Shown: positions 34,879 to 44,178 of the stretch, piece after piece | How the letters are laid out: every line of letters starts with the position of its first letter | Position numbering within the stretch: position 1 is the stretch's first letter | NCBI RefSeq assembly: GCF_900603025.1 | Contig: NZ_LR026975.1 | Span: forward strand, 2,418,001 to 2,482,000 | Origin: Mycolicibacterium hassiacum DSM 44199 | Lineage (GTDB): Bacteria > Actinomycetota > Actinomycetes > Mycobacteriales > Mycobacteriaceae | Direction of reading: 5' to 3' | DNA length: 64,000 bases | The notes under the pieces: model-generated | Databases searched by the model: none | Seen by the model: the letters and a program-made list of their open reading frames with translations, nothing else | What the model was told of the DNA's origin: nothing | Translations under genes and position numbers: made by a program

Positions 34879-36267
34879 GTGCGCGATCTAGTGCTGAATG
34901 CTTTCCGGCCCCGCACCTCCCCACCGACCGTGGCGACCGTGCTGCGGTCGATCCTGTGGCCGATCGCGATCATGGCGGTGATCCACCGCAGCTACGTGCT
35001 GGCCACCAACGGCTACATCACCGACGACTTCGCTCCGGTGTACCGGGCCGTGATCAACCTCAAAAAGGGCCTGAACATCTACGACGAGAACTTCGACTTC
35101 GTCGACCCGCACTACCTGTACCCGCCCGGCGGCACGCTGATCATGGCGCCGTTCGGGTACCTGCCGGTGGACGCGTCGCGGTACTGGTTCATCTTCTTCA
35201 ACACGGTCGCCATGGTGCTGGCCGCCTACTTCCTGCTGCGGCTGTTCAACTTCACCCTGACCTCGGTGGCCGCGCCGGCGCTGCTGCTGGCCATGTTCTG
35301 CACCGAGAGCGTCACCAACACGCTGGTTTTCGGCAACATCAACGGCTGCATCCTGCTGCTGGAAGTGCTGTTCTTCCGGTGGCTGCTGGACGGCAACCGC
35401 AACCACGAGTGGTGGGCCGGGGTGGCGATCGGCCTGACCCTGGTGGTCAAACCGCTGCTGGCACCGCTGTTGCTGCTGCCGCTGCTCAACCGTCAGTGGC
35501 GGCCGCTGGTGACCGCGTTCGTCGTACCGGTGGTGTTCAACGTGTTCGCGATCGTCAGCCCGATCGACCGGCTGCGGGTGCGCGACCCGGAGAACTTCTT
35601 CACCCGCACGCTGCCCTACATCATGTCCACCCGCGACTACTTCAACAGCTCGATCGTGGGCAACGGCATCTACTACGGGCTGCCGATGTGGCTGATCACG
35701 CTGCTGCGCATCGTCTTCGTGGTGCTGGCCGTGGTGAGCCTGTGGCTGCTGTACCGCTACTACCGCACCCGCGATCAGTTGTTCTGGATGACCACCTCCT
35801 CGGGGGTGCTGCTCATCACCTCGTGGCTGGTGCTGTCGCTGGGCCAGGGCTACTACTCGATGATGCTGTTCCCGTTCCTGATGACGGTGGTGCTGCCGAA
35901 CTCCGTGCTGCGCAACTGGCCTGCGTGGCTGGGCATCTACGGGTTCATGACCATGGACCGCTGGCTGCTCGGCCACTGGCCCACGACCGGCCGGGCGCTG
36001 GAGTACCTCAAGATCACCTACGGCTGGTCGCTGGTGGTGATCGTGGTGTTCTCGGTGCTGTTGTTCCGCTATCTGGACGCCAAGGCGGAGAACCGACTCG
36101 ACGAGGGCATCGATCCGCCGTGGATGAAGGACGTCGCGAAACAACCCGCCCCGGCGCAACCCGCGCCGCGCCTCCTCATGCGACCGCGCCGCGCCTCCTC
36201 ATGCGACGGAATAGCATTCCTGGTCGTTGCACGCGCGAATTCACGACCAGGAATGCTATTCCGCTGA
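34879..36267 (+). CDS. aftC: Arabinofuranosyltransferase AftC
   Basis: 462 residues from GTG 34879. A GT-C membrane enzyme with about ten helices that adds alpha-1,3 branching arabinose to arabinogalactan and lipoarabinomannan, using decaprenyl-phospho-arabinose. The first extracytoplasmic loop carries the catalytic ITDDFAPVYRAV and ENFDFVDPHYLYPPGG. Synteny with Rv2673 is clear. The last 30 or so residues (from about PAPRLLMRPRRAS) are encoded by a 23-bp tandem duplication and a long hairpin repeat, and the stop follows directly after the hairpin, so the tail is recent. Confidence 0.92.
   Translation: MRDLVLNAFRPRTSPPTVATVLRSILWPIAIMAVIHRSYVLATNGYITDDFAPVYRAVINLKKGLNIYDENFDFVDPHYLYPPGGTLIMAPFGYLPVDASRYWFIFFNTVAMVLAAYFLLRLFNFTLTSVAAPALLLAMFCTESVTNTLVFGNINGCILLLEVLFFRWLLDGNRNHEWWAGVAIGLTLVVKPLLAPLLLLPLLNRQWRPLVTAFVVPVVFNVFAIVSPIDRLRVRDPENFFTRTLPYIMSTRDYFNSSIVGNGIYYGLPMWLITLLRIVFVVLAVVSLWLLYRYYRTRDQLFWMTTSSGVLLITSWLVLSLGQGYYSMMLFPFLMTVVLPNSVLRNWPAWLGIYGFMTMDRWLLGHWPTTGRALEYLKITYGWSLVVIVVFSVLLFRYLDAKAENRLDEGIDPPWMKDVAKQPAPAQPAPRLLMRPRRASSCDGIAFLVVARANSRPGMLFR
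36162..36207. repeat. 23-bp perfect tandem duplication at the aftC 3' end
   Basis: 36162-36184 and 36185-36207 are identical (CGCGCCGCGCCTCC through CATGCGAC). The duplication is not a multiple of three, so it shifts the aftC frame. It abuts the palindromic hairpin. Confidence 0.95.
36207..36263. repeat. Long perfect hairpin containing two GGAATGCTATTCC motifs
   Basis: Arms 36207-36227 and 36243-36263 are perfect 21-bp inverted repeats around a 15-base loop. Each arm contains the 13-bp GGAATGCTATTCC (or its complement), itself a hyphenated palindrome GGAAT-GCT-ATTCC. One arm recurs at 43766-43785. It may act as a terminator for aftC, but the built-in symmetry and second copy suggest a dispersed repeat family. 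Confidence 0.9.
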
Positions 36268-36387
36268 AAACTAGAAGTATTCATTGCAGCGGCAAGCGAT
36301 TCCGATAGCCGGTCGCGCCTAACCAACCCGGATCCGCCACTCGGCCCGTACGATTGAGTCGCTTGAATCAACGGGTGGGGAGGCGAG

Positions 36388-37452
36388 ATGCCGGTCATCC
36401 CTACCGACCCGCACGACGTGACCCCGGCGTGGCTCGGCGACGTTCTGCAGGCCGAGGTGCGCACCTGTCGCCTCGAGCAGATCGCGGTCGGCGTGGGGCT
36501 TGTCGGCCGGCTGTTCCGCGTGCACCTCGACGCCGACCGCGGGCCACCCACCGTGGTGGTCAAGCTGCCGAACGCGGATCCCGCCGTCAACGCTGAGGTC
36601 TGCGCCCCGCTGCAGCTCTACCCCAGCGAGGTCCGCTTCTACCAGCAGATCGGGCTGGCCAATCCACTGCCCCCGGCGCGGCCGTACTTCGCGGCCTATG
36701 ACGAAACCACCCACGACTTCGTCCTCGTGCTCGAAGACCTCGGCCGGCTGCGCTGCGCCGACCAGATCGACGGTTGCTCCCTCACCGATGCCGAGACGGT
36801 GGTCGACGTGCTGGCCGACCACCACGCGTTCTGGTGGAACCACCCTCGCCTGGCGGCCCTGCCCTGGTTGAAATGCTTGACCGACCCCACGATATGCGAT
36901 GCGCTGCAACGGAATTACGCTTCCGGCTATCCGGTCTTCGTCGAGATCGCGGGCTCCGAACTGAGCCCGCGTGTGCGTGACTTCGCCGACCGGTTCGCGT
37001 CGTTGATCCCCTGGTTCGCCCGTGAACTCACCCGCCCGCCCCACACGTTCCTGCACGGCGACCTGCGACTCGATCAACTGTTCTTCGGGGTCGACCCCGC
37101 CGATCCGCCACTCACCGCACTGGACTGGCAGAACAACGCCAAGGGCCGGGGCGCCTACGATCTGGCCTACTTCCTGAGCCAGAGCCTGCCCACCGATCTC
37201 CGGCGCAGCTGCGAGACGCCTCTGATCGACCGTTACGCGCAGCGCCTCGCCGAGCGCGGAATCGCCTACCCCGGTGCGGAACTGCGGCGCGACTATCGGC
37301 TGACCGCCACGTGGTGTCTGCTCTATCCCGTCCTCGCCGCGGGACGGCTCGCGATCAGCAACGACCGCAATGTCGAGTTGATCCGCGCCATTGTGCGCCG
37401 CGCCGCCGCGGCGATCGAGGACCACGACGGTTTCACCCTGGGGCCCGACTGA
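36388..37452 (+). CDS. Phosphotransferase of the APH/ecdysteroid-kinase-like family
   Basis: A 354-residue kinase-like protein. The ATP-binding N-lobe has TVVVKLPNADPA (Lys), the catalytic loop is FLHGDLRLDQLFF, and the metal motif is LTALDWQNNAKGRGAYDLAYFL. It resembles aminoglycoside phosphotransferase/CHK-domain proteins that act on small hydroxylated molecules; actinobacterial members occur with lipid and steroid genes. The stop is one base before the giant cyclase gene, so the two are an operon. Substrate unknown. Not present between aftC and msrB in M. tuberculosis. Confidence 0.82.
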   Translation: MPVIPTDPHDVTPAWLGDVLQAEVRTCRLEQIAVGVGLVGRLFRVHLDADRGPPTVVVKLPNADPAVNAEVCAPLQLYPSEVRFYQQIGLANPLPPARPYFAAYDETTHDFVLVLEDLGRLRCADQIDGCSLTDAETVVDVLADHHAFWWNHPRLAALPWLKCLTDPTICDALQRNYASGYPVFVEIAGSELSPRVRDFADRFASLIPWFARELTRPPHTFLHGDLRLDQLFFGVDPADPPLTALDWQNNAKGRGAYDLAYFLSQSLPTDLRRSCETPLIDRYAQRLAERGIAYPGAELRRDYRLTATWCLLYPVLAAGRLAISNDRNVELIRAIVRRAAAAIEDHDGFTLGPD

Positions 37453-37453
37453 C

Positions 37454-40400
37454 ATGACCGGCGGCAGCCGCATCTGCCGCAGCTGCGGCACGGCGAACGA
37501 GGACGACGCCCGCTTCTGCGAGGGGTGCGGGACCGCGCTGGCGCGGGTCTGCGGAGGCTGCGGCACCCCGGCGCGGCCGACCGCGCGGTTCTGCCGCGGA
37601 TGCGGCGCGGCGCTCGACGGTGTCCCCGCTTCGGCCGCCGAGCCGAACCCCGTGCCCGCGGTGCGCAAGTCGGTCACCGTGATGTTCGCCGACCTCGCCG
37701 GGTCGACCACGTTCGAGGAGCGCGTCGACGTGGAGACGGCACGCGAGGTGCTCGGCTGCTACCACGATCTGCTGCGGACGACCGCCGCGCGGCACCGCGC
37801 CGGGCTGACCAAGTACATCGGCGACGGGTTCATGGCCGTCTGGGGCGTTCCCGAGACCGGCCCCGACGACGCGATGGCCGCCGTCGAGGCGGCGATCGAG
37901 CTGCGGCAGCGTTTCATCGAGCTGGCCGCCGACGTCATGGCCGCGCACGGCGCCGAACTCGCGCTGCGGGTGGCGGTGAACACCGGCGAGGTCGTGGTGA
38001 GCGCCGAGGACGCCGACCTGGTCGGCGACGCGCTGAATGTCGGCGCCCGGCTGGAGGCCCACTGCCCGCCGGGCGAGGTCGTCGTCGGCGAGGAGACCTG
38101 GCGGGCGACGCGCGGCCGGCACGACTACGAGTCTCTCGGCCGGGTGCGGGTCAAAGGCCGAACGGCGCCGGTGACCGGATACCGGTGGCTGCGTCGGCGC
38201 TCCGACACCGCCGACCCGGCACCGTTCGTCGGGCGCGGCGAGGAACTGCGGCGACTGCAGGCGGTCCGCGACGACGCGATCCGGTCCCGGGTCGCGCGGC
38301 TGGTCACCGTCATCGGCGACCCGGGTGTGGGCAAGAGCCGTCTGGCCGCGGAATTCGCTGCTGCCCAGGGTGATTCACGTCTGCTGCGGGCGCGGTGCGA
38401 CGCCGAGGCGACGGTGGCGCTGGCCGCCCTGGTCGATCTGCTGCGCGCCCGCGACATCGACGGCGAGATCGACCCGGGCACTCCGGAACGCGAGCGGCTG
38501 CTGCGGGCGCTCACCGGGCTGGCCGACGGTGTTCCCGGGTCGGTCGAGGAGAACTTCTGGGCGTTGCGGCGCTACATTGAGGTGCTCGCCCGCGACCGGC
38601 CGGTGGTGCTGATACTCGACGATCTGCAGTGGGCCGACACCCTGCTGCTGGACTTCATCGAGCATCTGCTGGAGTGGTTGCGCGACGCACCGGTGCTGGT
38701 GCTCGCCCTGGCGCGGCCCGAACTGCGGGAACTGCGAGCGGATTTCGTCACCGCGAACCGGTGGGATGCCCGGATCCTGCATCTGGGCGGCCTGGACGCC
38801 GGCGCCACCGCCGAACTCGCCGCGAAGGTGCTCGGCGCCGAGCGTCTGCCCGACGAGCTGGTTCGCCGGCTCCCCTCGTCGACCGGCGGCAACCCGTTGT
38901 TCGTCCGTGAACTGATCGGCATGCTCGCCCACGACGGGGTGCTGGTGGCGCAGGCCGCGGGCTGGCGGTTGACGATCGACGTGGACGCCATCGAGATCCC
39001 GCCCACGATCCAGGCGCTGCTCGCGTCCCGACTGGAGCGGCTCGACCCGGCCGATCGGCGGGTCCTGGAGATCGCCGCGGTCGTCGGCGGCGAGTTCCCG
39101 CTGGGCGCGGTGCGGGCCCTGTCCGGTCAGCGGCCCACGATCGAGTTATCGCTCAACCGGCTTCGCCGCCTCGAGGTGGTCGAGCCCAGCGGATCCTACC
39201 TCGGGGACGAGCCGGTCTGGCGGTTCCACCACGTGCTGATCCGCGACGTCGCCTACCGCCGGCTGCTGAAATCCGAACGGGCCGAACTGCATGAGCGCCT
39301 TGCCGACTGGGTCCTGACCGACGGCGCCGGGGTGACCGTCGACCCCGACGAGATCGCGGGACGGCATCGTGAGGCCGCGCACACGTATCGACGCGAGCTG
39401 GACCTGATCGACGCCCACACCGCCGATCTGGCGCTGCGGTCGGCGCGGCACTACGCGGCGTCGGCACGCCGGGCGCTCGACCGCGACGAACTGATCTCGG
39501 CCGGAACCCGGGCGGCCCGCGGTGCCGCGCTGCCGGTCGCCGGCGACGCCGTGCACGCCGAGCTGTTGCTCATCGGCTGTGAGGCGTTTTTGTCCGCCGG
39601 CGACGTCGCCTCGGCCGCGCCGCTGGTCGACGAGCTCGAACGCATCGCCGACGACGCGTTGGCGCCGTGGGCGACCTGCTACCGGTGTCAGCACACCGTC
39701 TACACCGATCCGGCGCGGCTGCCGCAGGTGGACGAGCTGCTGCAGGGTGCGATCGACGAGTTCGGCCGCCGATCCGATCCGGCCGGGCTGGCCAAGGCGC
39801 ACCGGGTCCGGGCGGGGGCGCGCGGGCGGCTCGGCCGGATCGGCGACTGCGAGCAGGACCTGTTCGATGCGCTCATCGCGGCCCGTAGAAGCGGGGACCA
39901 TCGGCAGATCACGGCGGCGCTGGCGGCGGCGCCCAGCGCGGCGCTGTGGGGCCCGAGCCCGCTGCCGAAGGCCGGCGGCCGCTGCCTCGACGTCGTCCGG
40001 ATGCAGCGGATGACGACCGCCGCGCCGTCGTTGGAGGCGACGTCGATGCGCCACCTGGCGGTGCTCGAGATGCTGCGGGGCCGACCGGACAAGGCCCGCG
40101 GCATGCTGGCCGACGCCCGCCAGAGGGTCGCCGACCTGGGCCTGCGGCACGGCCTGATGGAGACCGAGCTGTTGGCCGGGATCATCGAACTGCTGCAGCG
40201 CGAACCCGTGGCGGCCGAACCGCACTTCCGGGCCGCGCTGGAGGGCCTGGACGCGCTCGGTGTCGGCGCCGACGCCGGACAGGCCGCGGCGCTGCTGGCC
40301 CAGTCGCTGCTCGCCCAGGGCCGGATCGACGAGGCCGACCGGTACGCCGCCGAAAGCGAGCGGCTCGCCGGGCACAATCTCAAGACCGCGATCGCCTGGC

Positions 40401-43237
40401 GTGCCGTCAGATCCGAGATCCTGTCGGCCCAGGGCCGCGACGACGAGGCGGTCGCGATGGCGCGCGCGGCGGTGGCCGTCGCCGCCGGGACCGATCTGGT
40501 GCTCGACCACGCCGAGGCGTGCCGGGCGCTGAGCCGGGTCCTCACCGCCGCCGGCGACGGTGCCGGCGGCCGCCGCGCCCGCGCCGACGCCGCCGCGCTG
40601 CTGGCCGCCAAGGAGGTGCTGCTGGGCAGCGACGAGTCTCGGCGGAGCGCACCGGCCGGCGTCGCCGACGGCCGGTTCTCGGCGACGCGCCGCACCGATC
40701 TCCGTGACGACGACGCGGCGGTGGCCGATGCCGAACTCCGGGTTGCGGTGTCCACCCCTCGCCTGGCCGTGACCAACCGCGCGGGCCGCGCCGCGACCGC
40801 AGCGTTCGGTGCCCTGTGCACCGCGGACGTCGACGCGGTCATGGCGGTGATGGCCGAGGACTTCCGCTACGTCGACCGGCGGCGGCTGAAATCGATGCCG
40901 ACCGACGATCGGCGGACGTTGCGGAACTCCTACCAGACACTGCTCACCCAGTACAACCGCTTCGACCACCGCATCCTGGCGGTCCGCGGTGAGCGGCTGG
41001 TGCTGCTGTGGAGTCGGTGCGCCAACGACGCCGGGTTCGAGACGATGCACCTGCACATCTACGAAGTCGACGCCGGGGGCCGCATCGCCGTTGAAATCCG
41101 GTTCGACGAGGACGATTTCGAGGGTGCCTACCGCGAACTCGAACGCCGCCACTACGCGACGGAGGGCGCCGACCACGCGACGGCGGGCCGTGCCGTCTCC
41201 GAGTCGGTGATCGCCCTCAACGCCGGTGATTACGACCGGCTGCTGAACGAGCTCAGCACACCCGATCTGCGGGTGGAGAACCGCAACCTGTCGGCGGATC
41301 GGTCCGCCGGGGAGCTGCACGGCAGCTTGTTGGAGCCGGACGCGATGCTGCCGTCGGCGCGTTACTGGCTCGCCGTCGTGCGGTTCGTCTCCCCCACCTG
41401 GTGCGTGACGCGTTTCGAACGGGAGGCGGTCGGCCCCGACGGTGAACGGTATTCCTGGACCCGCATTCTCGTGGTGGGGACACAGGACGGACGTCTGACC
41501 ACACTGGGCGAGTTCGAACTCGACGACGAGTCCGCCGCGTTCCGCTACGCCGAGAGCAACGCCCGGGTGACCGCCGGCCGGATGGCGGTGCGCAACCGGG
41601 CCAGTGCGAAGGCCCTGGAGTTGACCGTCGCCCTGCAGAACAAGGACATCGATGCGGCGATGGCGTGCACCGCCGACGGCTACACCTACCGCGATCGGCG
41701 CCGGTTGCTGGGAGTTCCGGTCGCCAGCCGGGCCGAGCTGCGCGCGGCCTTCGAGCTGATTGTCGGCCAGTACGACCGCATCGACGGCGGGGTGCTGGCG
41801 GTGCGCGGGGACACCCTGAGCCTGCACTGGAGCAACTGGTCCGACAGCTCGGGCAACCGGACCGGCTACCTGCACCTGTTCGAACTCGGCGACGACGGTC
41901 TGCTGCTGTCGGAAACCCGTTTCGACAGCGATGATTTCGCCAATGCCTATCGCGAACTCGAACACCGCTTCTACGCGAACGAGGGCGCCCTGTTCGGCAC
42001 CGTGAACGGCCGGGAGGCCCACTACCTGGCGGCGCTGGACCGAGGCGAGTTCGATCGGGTGTTCGGCGAGCTGTTCTCCCCCGACCTGCGCCTGGACAAC
42101 CGCTCCAGCTCGGCGTTCCCGAACCGCTCACGCGCCGAACTGCGAGCCAGTTTCGAGGATCTGCGGGCATCGGTCGCCAGCACCCGCACCTGGTTCTCCG
42201 TGGTGCACTGGCTCTCCACCCGCTGGGCGGTGGTGCGCTTCGAGCGCGAGGCCGTCGGGCATCACGGTGAGCGGTTCTCCTGGGCCTGGCTGCATGTCAC
42301 CGAATGGGACGGTGCCCGGGTCGCGTCGATCTGCCGGTTCGACCTCGACGACGAGGACGCCGCGTTCGCCTACGCCGGGGAGCGCAACCGGGAATCAGGC
42401 AGCCGGCTGTCGGTCACCAACCGCTGTGCGGTCACCGTCGACGCGATGTCACGCGCGCCGAGCGCCCGCGACGTCGACACCACGTTCAGCCACGGCGGCG
42501 AGGCCTACGAGTACGACGACCGCCGCAAACTCGGCGGGGATCCGATCCCGGGCAGCGCGGAGACGCGGGTAGCGGTGGAGCGAATCCTGGCCGAGTACAA
42601 CAGCTTCGACTGGCGAACGCTGGCGGTGCGGGGGGAGCGGCTGTGCCTGAAGTCCAGTCGGTGGATCGACGACGCCGGTAACGAAGCCGGGTACCTGCAC
42701 GTGTTCGAATCCGACGACGACGGGCGGCTGGTCCGTGAGATCCGGTTCGACGAGGACGATTTCGACAGCGCCTACCGGGAGTTGAACCGTCGCTATTACG
42801 CCGGCGAGGGGGCGGATTTCGCGCGGTCCGGGTCGGTGGGCGTGGAATGGATTGCCGCGGTGAACCGCGGCGATTTCGATCGGGCGTTCGGTGAGTTGTT
42901 CACCGACGGGGTTCGGGTGCAGAACCGGTCTCGTGCTCCGTTCCCGAATCGCTCGGCCGCCGAGGCCAGGGAGTCGTTCGAGACGCTGAATTCGATGGTG
43001 ACGTCGAGCCGGCTGTGGTACTCGGTCGAGTGCTGGCTGACTCCGACGCTGCTGGTCCGGCGTAACGAACGCGACGCCAAGGGGGCCGACGGCGAGGACT
43101 TCAGCTGGTCCTGGCTGAGTGTGGCGGAGTTCTGCGGCAACCGGATCTCGGCCGTCTGCAGTTTCGACGTCGAGGACGAGGACGCCGCGTTCGCCCATGC
43201 CGCGGAGCGCCTGCGTCACGCGGCGGGTAGCGGTTAA
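37454..43237 (+). CDS. Giant adenylate cyclase - AAA ATPase - TPR - NTF2-repeat protein
   Basis: 1927 residues from ATG 37454. Residues 8-52 are two zinc ribbons (CRSC/CEGC, CGGC/CRGC). A class III cyclase (about 75-235) has FADLAGST and GDGFMAVWG for metal, K in LTKYIGDG, and N-R in LNVGARLE, so all catalytic residues for ATP are present. An AAA/STAND ATPase (about 255-640) has Walker A GDPGVGKSRL and Walker B LILDDLQWAD. Residues about 650-1060 are helical TPR-like. From about 1105 to the end are three tandem units of 272-276 residues, each with two NTF2/SnoaL-like halves. Zinc ribbon-cyclase-ATPase-TPR is a known mycobacterial layout; the six NTF2-like halves are not part of it. Likely a cytoplasmic sensor whose tail binds small ligands. 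Confidence 0.88.
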   Translation: MTGGSRICRSCGTANEDDARFCEGCGTALARVCGGCGTPARPTARFCRGCGAALDGVPASAAEPNPVPAVRKSVTVMFADLAGSTTFEERVDVETAREVLGCYHDLLRTTAARHRAGLTKYIGDGFMAVWGVPETGPDDAMAAVEAAIELRQRFIELAADVMAAHGAELALRVAVNTGEVVVSAEDADLVGDALNVGARLEAHCPPGEVVVGEETWRATRGRHDYESLGRVRVKGRTAPVTGYRWLRRRSDTADPAPFVGRGEELRRLQAVRDDAIRSRVARLVTVIGDPGVGKSRLAAEFAAAQGDSRLLRARCDAEATVALAALVDLLRARDIDGEIDPGTPERERLLRALTGLADGVPGSVEENFWALRRYIEVLARDRPVVLILDDLQWADTLLLDFIEHLLEWLRDAPVLVLALARPELRELRADFVTANRWDARILHLGGLDAGATAELAAKVLGAERLPDELVRRLPSSTGGNPLFVRELIGMLAHDGVLVAQAAGWRLTIDVDAIEIPPTIQALLASRLERLDPADRRVLEIAAVVGGEFPLGAVRALSGQRPTIELSLNRLRRLEVVEPSGSYLGDEPVWRFHHVLIRDVAYRRLLKSERAELHERLADWVLTDGAGVTVDPDEIAGRHREAAHTYRRELDLIDAHTADLALRSARHYAASARRALDRDELISAGTRAARGAALPVAGDAVHAELLLIGCEAFLSAGDVASAAPLVDELERIADDALAPWATCYRCQHTVYTDPARLPQVDELLQGAIDEFGRRSDPAGLAKAHRVRAGARGRLGRIGDCEQDLFDALIAARRSGDHRQITAALAAAPSAALWGPSPLPKAGGRCLDVVRMQRMTTAAPSLEATSMRHLAVLEMLRGRPDKARGMLADARQRVADLGLRHGLMETELLAGIIELLQREPVAAEPHFRAALEGLDALGVGADAGQAAALLAQSLLAQGRIDEADRYAAESERLAGHNLKTAIAWRAVRSEILSAQGRDDEAVAMARAAVAVAAGTDLVLDHAEACRALSRVLTAAGDGAGGRRARADAAALLAAKEVLLGSDESRRSAPAGVADGRFSATRRTDLRDDDAAVADAELRVAVSTPRLAVTNRAGRAATAAFGALCTADVDAVMAVMAEDFRYVDRRRLKSMPTDDRRTLRNSYQTLLTQYNRFDHRILAVRGERLVLLWSRCANDAGFETMHLHIYEVDAGGRIAVEIRFDEDDFEGAYRELERRHYATEGADHATAGRAVSESVIALNAGDYDRLLNELSTPDLRVENRNLSADRSAGELHGSLLEPDAMLPSARYWLAVVRFVSPTWCVTRFEREAVGPDGERYSWTRILVVGTQDGRLTTLGEFELDDESAAFRYAESNARVTAGRMAVRNRASAKALELTVALQNKDIDAAMACTADGYTYRDRRRLLGVPVASRAELRAAFELIVGQYDRIDGGVLAVRGDTLSLHWSNWSDSSGNRTGYLHLFELGDDGLLLSETRFDSDDFANAYRELEHRFYANEGALFGTVNGREAHYLAALDRGEFDRVFGELFSPDLRLDNRSSSAFPNRSRAELRASFEDLRASVASTRTWFSVVHWLSTRWAVVRFEREAVGHHGERFSWAWLHVTEWDGARVASICRFDLDDEDAAFAYAGERNRESGSRLSVTNRCAVTVDAMSRAPSARDVDTTFSHGGEAYEYDDRRKLGGDPIPGSAETRVAVERILAEYNSFDWRTLAVRGERLCLKSSRWIDDAGNEAGYLHVFESDDDGRLVREIRFDEDDFDSAYRELNRRYYAGEGADFARSGSVGVEWIAAVNRGDFDRAFGELFTDGVRVQNRSRAPFPNRSAAEARESFETLNSMVTSSRLWYSVECWLTPTLLVRRNERDAKGADGEDFSWSWLSVAEFCGNRISAVCSFDVEDEDAAFAHAAERLRHAAGSG
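40770..43210 (+). repeat. Three tandem 0.8-kb units (six NTF2-like halves) in the cyclase gene
   Basis: Units begin near 40770, 41585 and 42413. Hallmarks recur in each: DRRRL or DRRKL, QYNRFDHRILAVRGERL / QYDRIDGGVLAVRGDTL / EYNSFDWRTLAVRGERL, then FDEDDFxxAYRELxxRxYAxEGA, then xGDxDRxxxELxxPDLRxxNR and a FELDDExAAFxYAExxxR close. DNA divergence is considerable, so the triplication is old and under protein-level selection. Confidence 0.85.
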
Positions 43238-43246
43238 CGTGGAGGC

Positions 43247-43660
43247 ATGACGATTCCGGCTCCGAAGCTGCAGCTCAATGACGACGAGTGGCGCAAGCGG
43301 CTGACGCCCGAGGAGTATCACGTTCTGCGCGAGGCCGGCACCGAGCGCCCGTTCACCGGCGAGTACACCGACACCAAGACCGAGGGCATCTACGAGTGCC
43401 GCGCCTGCGGCGCCGAGCTGTTCCGCAGCACCGAGAAGTTCGAGTCGCACTGCGGCTGGCCGTCGTTCTACGACCCGGCGGACTCGGATGCGGTGATCCT
43501 GCGGCCCGACCATTCGCACGGCATGATCCGCACCGAGGTCATCTGCGCGAACTGCCACAGCCACCTCGGCCACGTGTTCGAGGGCGAGGGGTATCCGACG
43601 CCGACCGACAAGCGCTACTGCATCAACTCGATCTCGCTGCGCCTGGTGCCCAAGGGCTGA
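43247..43660 (+). CDS. msrB: Methionine-R-sulfoxide reductase B
   Basis: A 137-residue enzyme that reduces methionine-R-sulfoxide. The zinc site is CRAC and CANC, the substrate pocket is [10 protein letters not shown], and the catalytic Cys is in [14 protein letters not shown]. Full length. It follows the giant cyclase stop by 9 bp and may be co-transcribed with it. In M. tuberculosis msrB (Rv2674) directly follows aftC. Confidence 0.96.
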   Translation: MTIPAPKLQLNDDEWRKRLTPEEYHVLREAGTERPFTGEYTDTKTEGIYECRACGAELFRSTEKFESHCGWPSFYDPADSDAVILRPDHSHGMIRTEVICANCHSHLGHVFEGEGYPTPTDKRYCINSISLRLVPKG

Positions 43661-43765
43661 CGCCGGTGCGTGGCGTCTTGACGCGCCGGTCTCTGCACGC
43701 CGTTCCCTGGGCGCCTTCCTCTGCGCGCCGAAAGTGAAGCAGTGGTCGTCAAATCGCGTCCACAG

Positions 43766-43785
43766 CGACCAGGAATGCTATTCCG
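43766..43785. repeat. Second copy of the aftC-hairpin arm
   Basis: Twenty bases, CGACCAGGAATGCTATTCCG, identical to 36244-36263. Followed by GCGGGATTGGTG twice (43788-43799 and 43806-43817). It lies in the 170-bp gap between msrB and the convergent small secreted gene. Confidence 0.9.
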
Positions 43786-43833
43786 TTGCGGGATTGGTGT
43801 CCGTCGCGGGATTGGTGCGCGACGACCCGTCGG

Positions 43834-44166
43834 CTAGGGGGTCGCCGGGTAGACGGCGAACTGGGAGTGGTCCTCGGTGCTCGCCACGCACTGGAACAGC
43901 AGCGGCGCGGTGGCCGCGTCACCGCTGTAGCAGGTGAACGGCGGGATGACCTGATACTTCTCCCCCTGCGGGTGGTACTGCACCGCGTAGCTCGCCGCGG
44001 TGACGCAGTCGATGTTGCCCGCGGTGATCACGATGCTGTAGCCGTCCCGCGGCGGACACTGCTCACCGACCGGCTGAGCAACGGCCGCGGGCGCCAATGC
44101 GAGCGCGACGACCGGCACTACCGGTAGGACAGACAACGTTGGCAACCCGGCCGACCATGCATTCAT
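43834..44166 (-). CDS. Small secreted protein
   Basis: 110 residues with a long signal peptide (MNAWSAGLPTLSVLPVVPVV, then LALAPAAVA). The mature region QPVGEQCPPRDGYSIVITAG, continuing to TCYSGDAATAPLLFQCVAS, has four Cys, likely two disulfides. Mycobacterial exported protein of unknown role. Confidence 0.72.
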   Translation of the reverse strand: MNAWSAGLPTLSVLPVVPVVALALAPAAVAQPVGEQCPPRDGYSIVITAGNIDCVTAASYAVQYHPQGEKYQVIPPFTCYSGDAATAPLLFQCVASTEDHSQFAVYPATP

Positions 44167-44178
44167 GATGATCGAGAT

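Noticed and set aside
39146..42022. A 958-residue minus-strand frame opposite the giant cyclase gene
   Set aside because: The plus strand shows clear domains and conserved residues throughout; the antisense frame is low complexity from codon bias.
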